A stretch of DNA of 64,000 bases from Umezawaea beigongshangensis (GCF_016464305.1 NZ_JAEIOJ010000006.1:331461-395460); one strand, 5' to 3'; positions 8,575 through 17,624 are shown, counted from the stretch's first letter. Program-made: numbers and translations. Notes: a model not told the origin generated them from the sequence alone.

Positions 8575-9513
8575 GTGACCAGGGCTCTGCCGATCGCTCC
8601 CCCCGAGCCGTCCGGACGCGCGCCGCGTCGGTCGTCGCGCCGCGCGACCGCGCACCCGCTCGCGGGAGCGCTGTTCGTCCTGCCGTTCTTCCTCGTCGTC
8701 GTGGCCTTCCTGGTGGTGCCGCTGGGGTTCGCGTTCTGGCTCAGCCTCTCCAGCAAGAGCCTCGCGCGCGGCACGCGGTTCAGCGGCGTCGACAACTACG
8801 TGCGCGCCTTCACCGACCCGCTGCTGCTCGACGGCGTCGTGCGGGTCGTGCTCTTCGGCGTCGTGCAGATCCCGATCATGCTGGGCGTCGCGCTGGCCGG
8901 AGCGCTCGCGATCGACGCCGTCGGCACGAGGTTCGCGAGGGTGTACCGGCTCGTCGCCTTCACGCCCTACGCCGTGCCCGCCGTGCTCGGCGCGCTCATG
9001 TGGGGCTTCCTCTACAGCCGGACGTTCGGCGTGTTCGCCGACGTCCCCGTCCTGTTCGGCGGGCAACCGGTCGACTTCTTCAGCTCCTCGCTGCTGCTGG
9101 TGTCGCTGGGCAACATCGTCACGTGGGCGTGGACCGGCTACAACACGATCGTCCTGTACTCGGCGCTGCAGGGCGTGCCGCGCGAGACCTGCGAGGCCGC
9201 GGTGATCGACGGCGCGTCCCCGGTGCAGATCGCGCTGCGCGTCAAGGTCCCGGCGATCCGGCGGGCCGTCTCGCTCGCGGCGATCTTCAGCGTCATCGGG
9301 ACCGTGCAGTTCTTCACCGAGCCCTACGTCATGGCCCGGTTCGCGCCGCAGATCTCCGCGGGCTACACGCCGAACCTCTACGCCTACAACCAGGCGTTCG
9401 CCTACTCGAACTTCCACTACTCCGCCGCGATCTCCTTCACCCTCGGCTTCGTCGTGTTCGTCGTGGCCCACGTCTTCGTGGTCGTCAGCCGCCGCAGGGG
9501 AGCCGCCTCGTGA
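8575..9513 (+). CDS. Sugar ABC transporter permease (MalF-type)
   Basis: GTG at 8575 with the ribosome site CCAGGAGG; 312 residues. About six transmembrane helices are apparent, the first at residues 26-55 (LAGALFVLPFFLVVVAFLVV). The inner-membrane EAA loop, which docks the ATPase, appears around residues 200-225 (ETCEAAVIDGASPVQIALRVKVP). With the next gene it forms the transmembrane channel for the arabino-oligosaccharide importer. The stop overlaps the next GTG. Confidence 0.9.
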   Translation: MTRALPIAPPEPSGRAPRRSSRRATAHPLAGALFVLPFFLVVVAFLVVPLGFAFWLSLSSKSLARGTRFSGVDNYVRAFTDPLLLDGVVRVVLFGVVQIPIMLGVALAGALAIDAVGTRFARVYRLVAFTPYAVPAVLGALMWGFLYSRTFGVFADVPVLFGGQPVDFFSSSLLLVSLGNIVTWAWTGYNTIVLYSALQGVPRETCEAAVIDGASPVQIALRVKVPAIRRAVSLAAIFSVIGTVQFFTEPYVMARFAPQISAGYTPNLYAYNQAFAYSNFHYSAAISFTLGFVVFVVAHVFVVVSRRRGAAS

Positions 9514-10385
9514 CCACGACGACCGGGTCCCGCCGCCGCTCGGGGGAGCCGAGCTCGCGGCTCGCCCACGCCCTGATGGCCGCCGGTGTCCTCTACTTCG
9601 TCCTGCCGCTGGTGTGGATCGTGATCGCCGCGACCAAGAGCCAGCCCGACCTGCTCTCCAGCCCCGCGCTGTGGTTCGGCCGCGAGTTCAGCCTGATCGA
9701 CAACGTCCGGCGGCTGTTCCGCGAGGACGGCGGCGTCTACGGCCGGTGGCTCGCCAACACCGCCCTGTACTCCGGGGTCAGCGCCGCCGGGGCGACCCTG
9801 CTCGCCGCGCTCGCGGGCTACGGCCTTGCCCGCTTCTCCTTCTGGGGCAAGCGGTTCTTCGAGACCGCGCTGCTCGGTATGATCATGGTGCCCGCCACCG
9901 CGCTGGTGCTGCCGACGTACCTGATCCTGTCGAAGACGGGCATCGTCAACACCGTCTGGGCGGTCGTCCTGCCCTCGCTGCTCAGCCCGTTCGGCACCTA
10001 CCTCGTCCGCGTCCACGTGACCGAGAGCGTGCCGGTGGAGCTGATCGACGCCGCCCGCGTCGACCGGGCGGGCGAACTGCGGATCTTCCTCCAGATCGTG
10101 GTGCCGCTGATGCGTCCGGCGATCGTCACCGTCTTCCTCGTCACGCTGGTGGCGACCTGGAACAACTACTTCCTGCCGCTGGTGGTGCTCAGCGACGCCG
10201 ACCTCTACCCGCTGACGGTCGGGCTGACCACGTGGTTCAACACCGCGCAGCAGGAGGCGGGCACCCGGCAACTGTTCGACCTCGTCATCACCGGATCGCT
10301 GCTGGCCGTCGTCCCGCTCGTCGCCGCCTTCGTCCTGCTCCAGCGCTTCTGGCGCAGCGGAGCGGGGTCCGGAGCCCTGAAGTAG
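9510..10385 (+). CDS. Sugar ABC transporter permease (MalG-type)
   Basis: GTG at 9510 overlaps the previous stop by four bases; 291 residues. About six transmembrane helices are apparent, with an EAA-type loop (ELIDAARVDRAGELRIFLQIVVP, given here as its first half ELIDAARVDRAG) near residues 178-200. It pairs with the MalF-type subunit. The normal CUT1 order (binding protein, F-type, G-type, glycosidase) is kept. Confidence 0.9.
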   Translation: MTTTTGSRRRSGEPSSRLAHALMAAGVLYFVLPLVWIVIAATKSQPDLLSSPALWFGREFSLIDNVRRLFREDGGVYGRWLANTALYSGVSAAGATLLAALAGYGLARFSFWGKRFFETALLGMIMVPATALVLPTYLILSKTGIVNTVWAVVLPSLLSPFGTYLVRVHVTESVPVELIDAARVDRAGELRIFLQIVVPLMRPAIVTVFLVTLVATWNNYFLPLVVLSDADLYPLTVGLTTWFNTAQQEAGTRQLFDLVITGSLLAVVPLVAAFVLLQRFWRSGAGSGALK

Positions 10386-10413
10386 CCCACTCCACGACCA
10401 CCGCAGGAGAACC

Positions 10414-11922
10414 GTGCTGACCGCTTCTCTCGTCCTCAGTCCCGGCCACGTCGTCGCGCCGGTCCGCCGCCGTCTCTTCGGGTCCTTCGTCGAGCACATG
10501 GGCCGCTGCGTCTACACGGGCATCTACGAGCCGGGGCACCCCACGGCCGACGAGGACGGCTTCCGCGGCGACGTGCTGGCGCTGACGCGCGAGCTGGGCG
10601 TCACCCTCGTCCGCTACCCCGGCGGCAACTTCGTCTCCGGCTACCGCTGGGAGGACGGCGTCGGACCGGTCGCCGACCGGCCGGTTCGCCGCGAGCTGGC
10701 CTGGCACAGCCTCGAGACCAACGAGGTCGGCCTCGACGAGTTCGTCCGCTGGGCCCGCAAGGCCGGTGCCGAGGTCATGTACGCGGTGAACCTCGGCACC
10801 AGGGGCGTCGCCGAGGCGCTCGACGTGCACGAGTACGCCAACCACGAGGGCGGCACGCACCTGTCGGAGCTGCGCCGGGCCAACGGGGCGACGCAGCCGC
10901 ACGGGATCGCCCTGTGGTGCCTGGGCAACGAGCTGGACGGACCGTGGCAGACCGGGCACAAGACCGCGCAGGAGTACGGCAGGCTCGCCGCCGAGACGGC
11001 CAGGGCGCTGCGCCAGGCCGAACCGGGACTGGAGCTCGTCGCCTGCGGCAGTTCCAGCTCCACCATGCCGACGTTCGGCGCGTGGGAGTCCACGGTCCTG
11101 GAGCTGGCCTACGACCAGGTCGACCACATCTCCTGCCACGCCTACTACGAGGTGATCGACGGTGACGTCGACAGCTTCCTCGCCTCGGCCGTGGACGTGG
11201 ACCACGTCGTCGACAGCGTCGTGGCCACGGCCGACGCGGTGGGCGCCCGGCTCAAGAGCACCAAGCGGATCGGCGTGTCCTTCGACGAGTGGAACGTCTG
11301 GTACCAGAAGAGGTTCCACGCCGATCCGCGCACGGACTGGGAGATCGCCCCGCGGATCATCGAGGACCGCTACGACGTCACCGACGCCGTGGTGGTCGGC
11401 AACCTGCTGATCTCGCTGCTGCGGCACGCCGACCGCGTGGTCGCCGCCTGCCAGGCCCAGCTGGTCAACGTCATCGCCCCGATCCGCAGCGAGCCCGGCG
11501 GACCCGCGTGGCGGCAGACGACCTTCCACCCGTTCGCGCTGACCTCCCGGCTGGCGCGCGGACGGGTCCTGCGGGTGGAGATCGCGTCGCCGACGACCCG
11601 GACCGCGCGCTTCGGCGACGTGCCCGTGGTCGACGCGGTGGCCACCCACGACCCCGACACCGGTGAGGTCGTGCTGTTCGCGGTCAACCGCGGCCGGGCG
11701 GAGCCGGTGGAGGTGCTGGTCTCCGTCACGCCGTTCGGGGACGTGGAGGTGGCCGAGGCGTGGACGCTGCACGACGCCGACGCCTCCGCGAGCAACACGC
11801 GCGACGACCCCGACCGGGTCGTGCCACGACCGGCGAGCGCCGAGATCACCGGCGGTGTCCTGCGGCTCGTCGCTCCGCCCGTCTCCTGGAGCGCCGTGCG
11901 GCTCGCCCTCCGCGCGTCCTAG
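10414..11922 (+). CDS. abfA: GH51 alpha-L-arabinofuranosidase
   Basis: GTG at 10414 after GCAGGAGA; 502 residues with no signal peptide, so intracellular. The GH51 (beta/alpha)8 barrel has acid/base E173 (LGNELDGPW) and nucleophile E292 (SFDEWNVWY), with the conserved YPGGNFVSGY and RLFGSFVEHMGR near the N-terminus. A C-terminal beta-sandwich follows. It should release arabinose from the short arabino-oligosaccharides brought in by the adjacent transporter. The gene is 28 bases downstream of the permease in the same apparent operon. Confidence 0.93.
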   Translation: MLTASLVLSPGHVVAPVRRRLFGSFVEHMGRCVYTGIYEPGHPTADEDGFRGDVLALTRELGVTLVRYPGGNFVSGYRWEDGVGPVADRPVRRELAWHSLETNEVGLDEFVRWARKAGAEVMYAVNLGTRGVAEALDVHEYANHEGGTHLSELRRANGATQPHGIALWCLGNELDGPWQTGHKTAQEYGRLAAETARALRQAEPGLELVACGSSSSTMPTFGAWESTVLELAYDQVDHISCHAYYEVIDGDVDSFLASAVDVDHVVDSVVATADAVGARLKSTKRIGVSFDEWNVWYQKRFHADPRTDWEIAPRIIEDRYDVTDAVVVGNLLISLLRHADRVVAACQAQLVNVIAPIRSEPGGPAWRQTTFHPFALTSRLARGRVLRVEIASPTTRTARFGDVPVVDAVATHDPDTGEVVLFAVNRGRAEPVEVLVSVTPFGDVEVAEAWTLHDADASASNTRDDPDRVVPRPASAEITGGVLRLVAPPVSWSAVRLALRAS

Positions 11923-12017
11923 CGGGGGCGTTCGGCCGAGGGGTTGAAGCCGGTCGTCCGGCGGGTCATGATCGAGGACCCGGTCGCGCCAGCGTCGGAG
12001 GACCAGGAGGAGGACGA

Positions 12018-13532
12018 GTGACGGCACACGAGATGGATCGGCGCACGCTGCTGCGCGGTGCTGGTGTCGCGGGCGTCAGCACGGCGCTGACCGGCCTGCT
12101 CGGCACCGCCCCGGCGACGGCCGCGCCCGACGTCACCCCGTTCGACCTGCACTTCTCCACCACCGAGCGGTTCCGGCCGTTCGACCTGATCGCGCCGCGG
12201 TTCGTGCAGTACGACAGCGCGGTCACCCCGTCGCCGCGCGCCTCGGGCACGCTGGTGAGCACCGGCGCCGGCCCGCGGGCGCCGTTCGCCTCGGTGCTGG
12301 TCGAGGTGCAGCGGATCGACGGCGCGGGCGCGGTGCAGGCGGGCTGGGCCGGTGGGGACACCTCCGTGCTGGGCACGCTCGACCCGGGCGCGGGGCGGGC
12401 GACGATCGAGGTGACCGTCGGCGGCACGACCACCGTCGTCGCCTCGGCCGAGGCGCGGGTGAGCGGGTCGTTCGGGTTCGCCGTGGTCCTCAACGAGAAC
12501 GCCGTCACGGTCCTGGTCGACACCACCGGCACCGGCACCGGCTGGCAGCCGCTGGTGACCGAGCGCAACGGCGTGCGCGCCCTGATCGACCTGCGGGTGC
12601 CCGCGGTCCTCGGGAACCTCGACCACGCCTACGGCGGGCGGGGCGACGGCTCGGTGCGCCTGGGCCGCGTGCGGGCCGGCTACTTCGGCCAGGTCGGCGT
12701 GCGGGACCCGCACGTGGTGCAGCACGCCGACGGCAGGCCGTACGTCCGCGACGGCAAGATGTACCTGACCCTCACCAACGCCGGGCTGGGCTTCTTCCAG
12801 CAGGCGCACTGGGCCGTCTGGACGATCGACCTGGCCGATCCCACGCGGCTGGAGCAGGTCGCGATCCTGTTCTTCGAGCGCGACGGCGCGGTGCTCGGCG
12901 ACCACGCCGGGCAGATCGTGTACGACGACCGCACCGGGCGCTTCATCGTGCTGATGAGCTCCTGGGGCGACTTCGACTTCCGCGGCGTGCACATCAGGCA
13001 CGCCACCACCGGGGCGAACGTCCTCTCCGGCGTCCACGTCATCCCCACCCAGCGGCTGCCGCTGCCCACGACGGTCAGCTCCTGGGACCCGGCGCTGACC
13101 CGCGTCGACGGCCGCTGGCGGCTCGCGTTCGTGGAGAGCGAGGCGCAGCAGCCCGCGTTCGTCTTCCACCCGGCCCTGGCCGCCGGGCCCGTCGGCGCGG
13201 ACTACGCCGAGTCGCTGAGCCGGGTCGGCGCGGACACCGGCGTCGACCAGACCGAGGGCACGATCATCCAGCGCGTCGGCCGCTCCTGGTACGTCTTCGC
13301 CAGCGACGGCGACGCCCGCACGTACCCGGTGTACGACCTGCGGATGCGCAAGCTCGGCACGCTGGACGCCCCCTACGGCACGAACATCCCGCACCCCGTG
13401 CTGCTGCCGGTCGGCCGCGAGTGGTGGCTCATCACCTTCGACGGCACCCAGTTCGCCGAACCGGTCCTGGGGTACGGCGGCCACGGCGACCTGATCGTCA
13501 TGCGCTCCCCGGCCCCGGGGGGTCGCAGGTGA
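12018..13532 (+). CDS. Tat-exported GH43-like beta-propeller protein
   Basis: GTG at 12018 preceded by AGGAGGAGG; 504 residues. The N-terminus has a twin-arginine motif (MDRRTLLRGAGVAG) and an AxA cleavage region, so export folded through Tat is likely. About residues 45-210 are a lectin-like/concanavalin-type beta region. About 220-500 look like a five-bladed propeller with GH43-like motifs (VRDPHVVQ, SSWDPALTR, DQTEGTIIQ) that could supply the two Asp and one Glu. I cannot name its substrate. Position suggests an arabinose-containing polymer. The 95-base gap after GH51 leaves open its own promoter. Confidence 0.65.
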   Translation: MTAHEMDRRTLLRGAGVAGVSTALTGLLGTAPATAAPDVTPFDLHFSTTERFRPFDLIAPRFVQYDSAVTPSPRASGTLVSTGAGPRAPFASVLVEVQRIDGAGAVQAGWAGGDTSVLGTLDPGAGRATIEVTVGGTTTVVASAEARVSGSFGFAVVLNENAVTVLVDTTGTGTGWQPLVTERNGVRALIDLRVPAVLGNLDHAYGGRGDGSVRLGRVRAGYFGQVGVRDPHVVQHADGRPYVRDGKMYLTLTNAGLGFFQQAHWAVWTIDLADPTRLEQVAILFFERDGAVLGDHAGQIVYDDRTGRFIVLMSSWGDFDFRGVHIRHATTGANVLSGVHVIPTQRLPLPTTVSSWDPALTRVDGRWRLAFVESEAQQPAFVFHPALAAGPVGADYAESLSRVGADTGVDQTEGTIIQRVGRSWYVFASDGDARTYPVYDLRMRKLGTLDAPYGTNIPHPVLLPVGREWWLITFDGTQFAEPVLGYGGHGDLIVMRSPAPGGRR

Positions 13533-13533
13533 C

Positions 13534-13575
13534 GCGCGGCGCGTTCCGTTCCGGGAGGAACGGAACGCGCCGCGC
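13534..13575 (+). terminator. Strong hairpin terminator
   Basis: A perfect 19-bp stem (13534-13552 with 13557-13575) and a four-base GGGA loop immediately after the stop of the Tat-exported protein gene. It ends the arabinan operon. Confidence 0.85.
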
Positions 13576-13717
13576 GCCACACCGACGCGGTACTCGTGCC
13601 GCTTCCCCGTTCCGACCGTCGCGGGCGGTGCCCGCTCGCCGTCCGCTGCACCGAGTGCGGTCCGGTGCGACGATGGGGTGATCACCGGCGGGGACCGCGG
13701 AGGGAGGTGGGCGGCGG

Positions 13718-14443
13718 ATGACGGACGTGCCGGAGCACGGCGGTGCGCGGCTGGTCACCGAGTTGCAGGACCTCCTGCTGAGCACCCGCGACGTCGACGA
13801 GTTCCTCCAGCAGGTGACCGTCCGGGCCGCGGCCGCCGTCGAGGCGCCGGTCTCGTGCGGCATCACCGTCCGCCAGGACGGACGGCCCGTGACGGTGGCC
13901 AGCAGCGACGACCTGGCCACCCGCGTGGACGAGGTGCAGTACGGCCACGAGCGGGGGCCGTGCCTGTCGACCATGCGCACCGGTGAGGTGAACCTGATCG
14001 AGGACCTCGCGGGGGACGACCGGTGGGGCGGTTACCGCCCGGAGGCGCTGGCCCGGGGCGTGCTCTCCTCGCTGTCGGTCCCGCTGTTCGTGCTGGACGA
14101 ACCGGTCGGCGCGCTCAACCTCTACTCCCGGCAGGCCCACAGCTTCGGCCCGCGGGAGCAGGCCGCCGGACAGCGCTTCGCCGGCGAGGTCTCCGGTGTG
14201 GTCGCCCTGGCCGCCCGCATCGCCGAGCACGCCCGGCGCGCGGACGACCTCACGGTGGCGCTGGCCTCCCGGTCCACCATCGACCAGGCGCTCGGCGTGA
14301 TCATGGCGCAGAAGCGGTGCTCCGCCGACGAGGCGTTCCGGGTGCTGCGCACCGCGTCGCAGAACCGCAACGTCAAGCTCCGCGACATCGCCGTGGAGGT
14401 CGTCACCGCCGTCAGCGGGCAGCGACCGGTTCCCCACCGGTAG
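13718..14443 (+). CDS. GAF-ANTAR RNA-binding antiterminator
   Basis: ATG at 13718, 241 residues. Residues about 15-165 are a GAF sensory domain. Residues about 180-235 are an ANTAR domain (TIDQALGVIMAQKRCSADEA, then LRDIAVEVV), which binds dual-hexaloop RNA and prevents termination. It is cytosolic. ANTAR targets in actinobacteria usually carry two small hexaloop hairpins upstream; I did not find a convincing pair beside this gene, so the target is probably elsewhere. The following genes encode STAS signalling proteins. Confidence 0.88.
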   Translation: MTDVPEHGGARLVTELQDLLLSTRDVDEFLQQVTVRAAAAVEAPVSCGITVRQDGRPVTVASSDDLATRVDEVQYGHERGPCLSTMRTGEVNLIEDLAGDDRWGGYRPEALARGVLSSLSVPLFVLDEPVGALNLYSRQAHSFGPREQAAGQRFAGEVSGVVALAARIAEHARRADDLTVALASRSTIDQALGVIMAQKRCSADEAFRVLRTASQNRNVKLRDIAVEVVTAVSGQRPVPHR

Positions 14444-14614
14444 CTCGGCGGGGTCCGGTCCGCCCGACCGTGGCCGTTCGTGGTCCCCGCTGCCGGCGTC
14501 GGCTGGCCGCTGGTTCCGCGCCGGCCGTCGCACCGGCGTTCGACGTGGTGGTCCGGACGGGTGATGCCCCGTTGCCACTCGTTTGGGTGTCGACGTGCGT
14601 GGAACCTGGTCGGG

Positions 14615-14974
14615 GTGAGCTCGGAGCTGATCGTGCAGATCATGCCCGCGGTCCGGATCGACCGTCAGGTCGCCGGTCTGCTGGTGCTGCTGTCCGGAGA
14701 GTTGGAGGTCGACACGGCGCACGACCTGGCCGAGCGGCTGGAGCTGGTGCGGCACCACCGGGAGGTGGCGGTCGACCTCTCCGGACTCACGTTCATGTCG
14801 GCCTACGGAGCGGCGACGCTCGCGGTCGCCGCCGCGGAGGTGCGGGCCCGCGGCGGGCGCCTGCTCGTGGTGAACGCGAACTCGATCGTGCAACGGGTGC
14901 TGGGACTGACCCACCCCGACCTCCTCGCCCCGCCCGAGGTGACCCGTGCGTGGCGCCGTCTGCGAGCGGTCTGA
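14615..14974 (+). CDS. STAS-domain anti-sigma factor antagonist-like protein
   Basis: GTG at 14615 gives 119 residues; ATG 14642 is an alternative and neither has a strong ribosome site. The SpoIIAA/RsbV fold is clear (LLSGELEVDTAHDL, VAVDLSGLTFMSAYGAATL, IVQRVLGLT). In classic members the motif is F-x-D-S-S-G and one serine is phosphorylated by the anti-sigma kinase. Here it reads FMSAYGA, so the aspartate and serine pair are replaced, predicting a non-phosphorylatable or differently regulated partner switch. It is convergent with another STAS gene whose motif is also degenerate. Confidence 0.8.
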   Translation: MSSELIVQIMPAVRIDRQVAGLLVLLSGELEVDTAHDLAERLELVRHHREVAVDLSGLTFMSAYGAATLAVAAAEVRARGGRLLVVNANSIVQRVLGLTHPDLLAPPEVTRAWRRLRAV

Positions 14975-14978
14975 CCCG

Positions 14979-15389
14979 TCACCGTTCGCCGGTGGTGCCC
15001 GGCGCGGCCAGGGCCACGGCCACGCTGCGCCTCAGGAGCAGCCGCCGGTCCGCGCCGAGCACCTCCAGCGCCCGGCCGACCTCGGGGGTGACCGCGGCCA
15101 GGCGCAGCTCCGTGCCGAGGGCCAGGGCGCGGTGGTGCGCCCGCACCAGCCCCGCGGCCCCGCAGCACGCCAGGAACCCCACACCCGCCATGTCGACCAC
15201 CACGGGGGCCGGTGGTCGCGCCCGGTCGAGGGCCTCCGCCAGCGCCCGCACGAGCGTGGGCGTGCTGTGCAGGTCGATCTCGCCGGCGAGCCCGACCACG
15301 ACGGCCCGCCCGTGCCGCCCGTGCCGCACGCGCAGGCCGGGCGGCGGTTCGGAGGCGCGGGACGTGGACAGGGCGGGCACTCCTCGCAC
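14979..15389 (-). CDS. STAS-domain protein with Cys-Cys in place of phosphoserine site
   Basis: GTG at 15389, 136 residues. The STAS core spans about 25-130 (VGLAGEIDLHSTPTL, VVVDMAGVGFLACCGAAGL). The usual DSSG reads ACCG, so the normal phosphorylation site is absent and replaced by two adjacent cysteines. The stop is four bases from the stop of the convergent STAS gene. Partners may be kinases such as the RsbT-like proteins at the left end of the window; that is inference only. Confidence 0.75.
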   Translation of the reverse strand: MRGVPALSTSRASEPPPGLRVRHGRHGRAVVVGLAGEIDLHSTPTLVRALAEALDRARPPAPVVVDMAGVGFLACCGAAGLVRAHHRALALGTELRLAAVTPEVGRALEVLGADRRLLLRRSVAVALAAPGTTGER

Positions 15390-15493
15390 TGGCGGACGGT
15401 CTCACGGTAGAACGCCCGCACCGGTGGCGCGGGCGGACGTGAACCCGGCAGCACCCTCCGGGTGACGGGCACCGCCGGTCCGGGTGATGTGAC

Positions 15494-16041
15494 GTGGACG
15501 TCGTGTCCGACCTGGATGTGGTGTCCGGGTCCGTGAGCGAACGTCCGGTGGCCGAGCGGCTGGCTCCGGTGTGCGAGGCGGTGGCCCGGCTGCTGTCGCC
15601 GCACGCCGACGTGGTCCTGCACGACCCGCGCACCGACCGGGTCGTGGCGATCTGGAACGCGCTGTCCGGTCGCGTCCCCGGCGACCCCCCGGCTGCTGGG
15701 AGAGCTCGCCGGGCTCCGCGCGGCGGCCGGGCAGGACGTCTTCGGGCCGTACCGAAGTCGCTGCACCTCGGCCACACCGAGACCTGCGGTCTGCCCGCCC
15801 TGCGCGAGGCCGTCGCGAGCACCTGCGACGAGGTGGCCCCCGAGGACGTCCTGTGCTTCGCGGGCGCGGCGGAGGCGCGATGTGCGTGGACCTCGTGCAG
15901 GAACGGGGCGTGCTGCTGCTGCCCGCGAGCACCGTCCGCTCGGAGCTGACCCCGACGTCCGCCGACCGCTTCCACCTCGGCCGGCGCTCCCCGCAGGAGG
16001 GGCTGGCCCGGTGGGCGGCTTGGCCGGAGGTGCGCGGGTGA
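15494..16041 (+). pseudogene. Decayed YheO-like PAS / aminotransferase chimera
   Basis: Three recognisable protein pieces lie in three frames. Bases 15494-15688 encode a YheO-like PAS segment (ADVVLHDPRTDRVVAIWNAL). The same reading continues one frame over from 15693 (LLGELAGLRAAAGQDVFGPY), after a one-base gain in or beside a run of six C at 15685-15690. Bases from about 15757 encode the class I/II aminotransferase motif GHTETCGLPALREAVAS followed by VAPEDVLCFAGAAEA. Bases 15882-16038, in a third frame, encode an aminotransferase C-terminus (ERGVLLLPASTVRSELTP). The central part with the PLP lysine is missing. No intact product is possible. Confidence 0.75.
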
Positions 16042-16048
16042 TCGGCGA

Positions 16049-16516
16049 TCAGCGCGGCGGGCCGACGACGATCGAGCCGTGGGCCTCGGCCGCCGCGGCG
16101 AGGAGCGCGGGGGCGAGGGCGAAGCCGTCGGGCCTCGGCGTCGACAGGTCCCGGCCCGCCTGGCGGAACATGCCCTCGATGCCGCTCGGGGTGGCGATCA
16201 TCAGCAGGTCGGCCCGCTCGGAGGTGATGCGGTAGCCGTGGGGGACGTTCTTCGGCAGGAAGACGATGCCCCCCTCCTCCAGTTCGCTCTCCTGCTCGCC
16301 CGACCACACCAGGGCGGTTCCGCTGATCAGCAGGAAGACCTCGTCCTCGCGGGTGTGCACGTGCATCGGCGGTGCCTGGCCCCTGCCGACGTCGAACCTG
16401 CCCACGGTGAGCTGGCCGTCGGTGGCGACGCCGTCGAGCAGGATCGAGAAGGTGTTGCCGCCGAGCCACTCCAGCTTCTGCTGCTGCGCCGGCTGCGCCA
16501 GGTACGACATGCTCAT
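16049..16516 (-). CDS. Cupin-domain protein
   Basis: ATG at 16516 with a strong GGGAGGAA ribosome site; 155 residues. A single RmlC-like cupin barrel holds the metal-binding motifs MHVHTREDEVFLLISG and PHGYRITSE. Such small cupins include quercetin-2,3-dioxygenase-like enzymes and sugar or metabolite binders. The sequence alone does not decide the substrate. The longer reading frame upstream of this ATG has unlike composition and no homology, so the short start is chosen. Confidence 0.85.
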   Translation of the reverse strand: MSMSYLAQPAQQQKLEWLGGNTFSILLDGVATDGQLTVGRFDVGRGQAPPMHVHTREDEVFLLISGTALVWSGEQESELEEGGIVFLPKNVPHGYRITSERADLLMIATPSGIEGMFRQAGRDLSTPRPDGFALAPALLAAAAEAHGSIVVGPPR

Positions 16517-16785
16517 GATCAGTTCCTCCCGTCGGAACACCTGTCCGAACAGCAAACCGGTGAGATGCTTCCCGAGAGGGTGAACTTGCTGCGGTCGGCG
16601 GAATCGCCGACCGGACGGGGGTCGGAGGGGCCGTGGCCGGCACGAACCCCGAGGCCGGACGGCCGCCCTCGGCCACCACGACCGGGACCGCCGCCGTCGA
16701 GCGGGCCGCCGAGCCGCGCGTGCTCGACCGGCTGGAGCGGCACCCGACCGGGGTCGCCGGCGCGCCTCCCGGCCGAGCGCCCCCG

Positions 16786-17439
16786 TCACGTGCCGGGCCG
16801 CGCCGGGTGCAGCACCCAGGAGCTGACCCGGTCGCCGGTGGCCGTCGCCCCGCGGTCGACGACGAGGGGACGGCCGTCGGCCAGCAGGTCGTCCGCCGTG
16901 ACGTCCACGACCCGCAGTCCGGCTCCGGTGAGGTTCGGGCACCGCCCGGCGGCCACCCGCAGGCACCGCCCGTGCAGCGCGCTGTCGTTGCGCACGTCCC
17001 CGTTGCCCTCGGCCAGGACCTTCGCGCGGGTGGGCAGCGGCAGCCCGCACACCTGGCAGGACCAGGTGAGCTGGCAGTGCTGGAGCCGCCGGGCGTCGAC
17101 CCGGCTCCACCACGGCCGCCCCGCGGTGACCGGCGTGACGTAGGGGTGCGGCAGACCGCGCAGCAGCGGCCGGGGGAAGCCCGGTCCCGGAGCGGGCACG
17201 TCCAGTCCCAGGTCGACCCGGCGCTCCTGCGCACGCCACAGCTCGACGCCGGTCCCCGCCGCCGGGCACTCCGGGTCGGTGCACACCAGCGCGTCCAGGT
17301 CGAACCCGAGACCGCCGTCGCACCGCTCGCAGCGGAACAGCGGTGCGCGGACGTCCTCGCGCGACGCGGGCGCGGTGGTCGGCGCGGACTCGTCGACCGG
17401 CTCGGCGCTGGCCCGGGCGACCGCCTCCTCGTGCGTCAT
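16786..17439 (-). CDS. Zinc-ribbon-containing protein of unknown function
   Basis: ATG at 17439, 217 residues; the family is not recognised. Two cysteine clusters are visible: CERCDGGLGFDLDALVCTDP with a final Cys (about residues 38-58) and CQLTWSCQVCG (about 122-133), consistent with zinc binding. The C-terminal half mixes hydrophobic beta-like stretches with conserved-looking HGRCL. No signal peptide or membrane helix. It is divergent from a thioredoxin-reductase-like flavoprotein across a 185-base gap with an AT-rich palindrome, so both could answer to one metal or redox regulator. Confidence 0.6.
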   Translation of the reverse strand: MTHEEAVARASAEPVDESAPTTAPASREDVRAPLFRCERCDGGLGFDLDALVCTDPECPAAGTGVELWRAQERRVDLGLDVPAPGPGFPRPLLRGLPHPYVTPVTAGRPWWSRVDARRLQHCQLTWSCQVCGLPLPTRAKVLAEGNGDVRNDSALHGRCLRVAAGRCPNLTGAGLRVVDVTADDLLADGRPLVVDRGATATGDRVSSWVLHPARPGT

Positions 17440-17544
17440 CTCCCGGCCTCCGAGATCCCCGGAACAGGTGGACCGGGCCTCCACGGTAGAGCAGTCCGAG
17501 GCGGTGTCGCACGAACCCGTCCGCTCGTTGCCGTTCTGGCAATT

Positions 17545-17555
17545 ATGATTGTCAT
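17545..17555. promoter_or_regulatory. AT-rich palindrome in divergent promoter region
   Basis: ATGATTGTCAT within AATTATGATTGTCATTT is strikingly AT-rich for this window and resembles Fur/Zur-type metalloregulator sites. It lies between the zinc-ribbon gene and the flavoprotein gene. Assignment to a particular regulator is not possible from one site. Confidence 0.35.
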
Positions 17556-17624
17556 TTCCGTTGTTCACCGACCACAGTGGTGGCACGGCCGCGGACGACG
17601 CGGTGGACGAGCGGAGGAGAAGAC

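Noticed and set aside
7105..9471. 788-codon minus-strand open frame
   Set aside because: His/Arg/Gly-rich translation typical of antisense high-GC DNA; it covers the binding-protein and permease genes.
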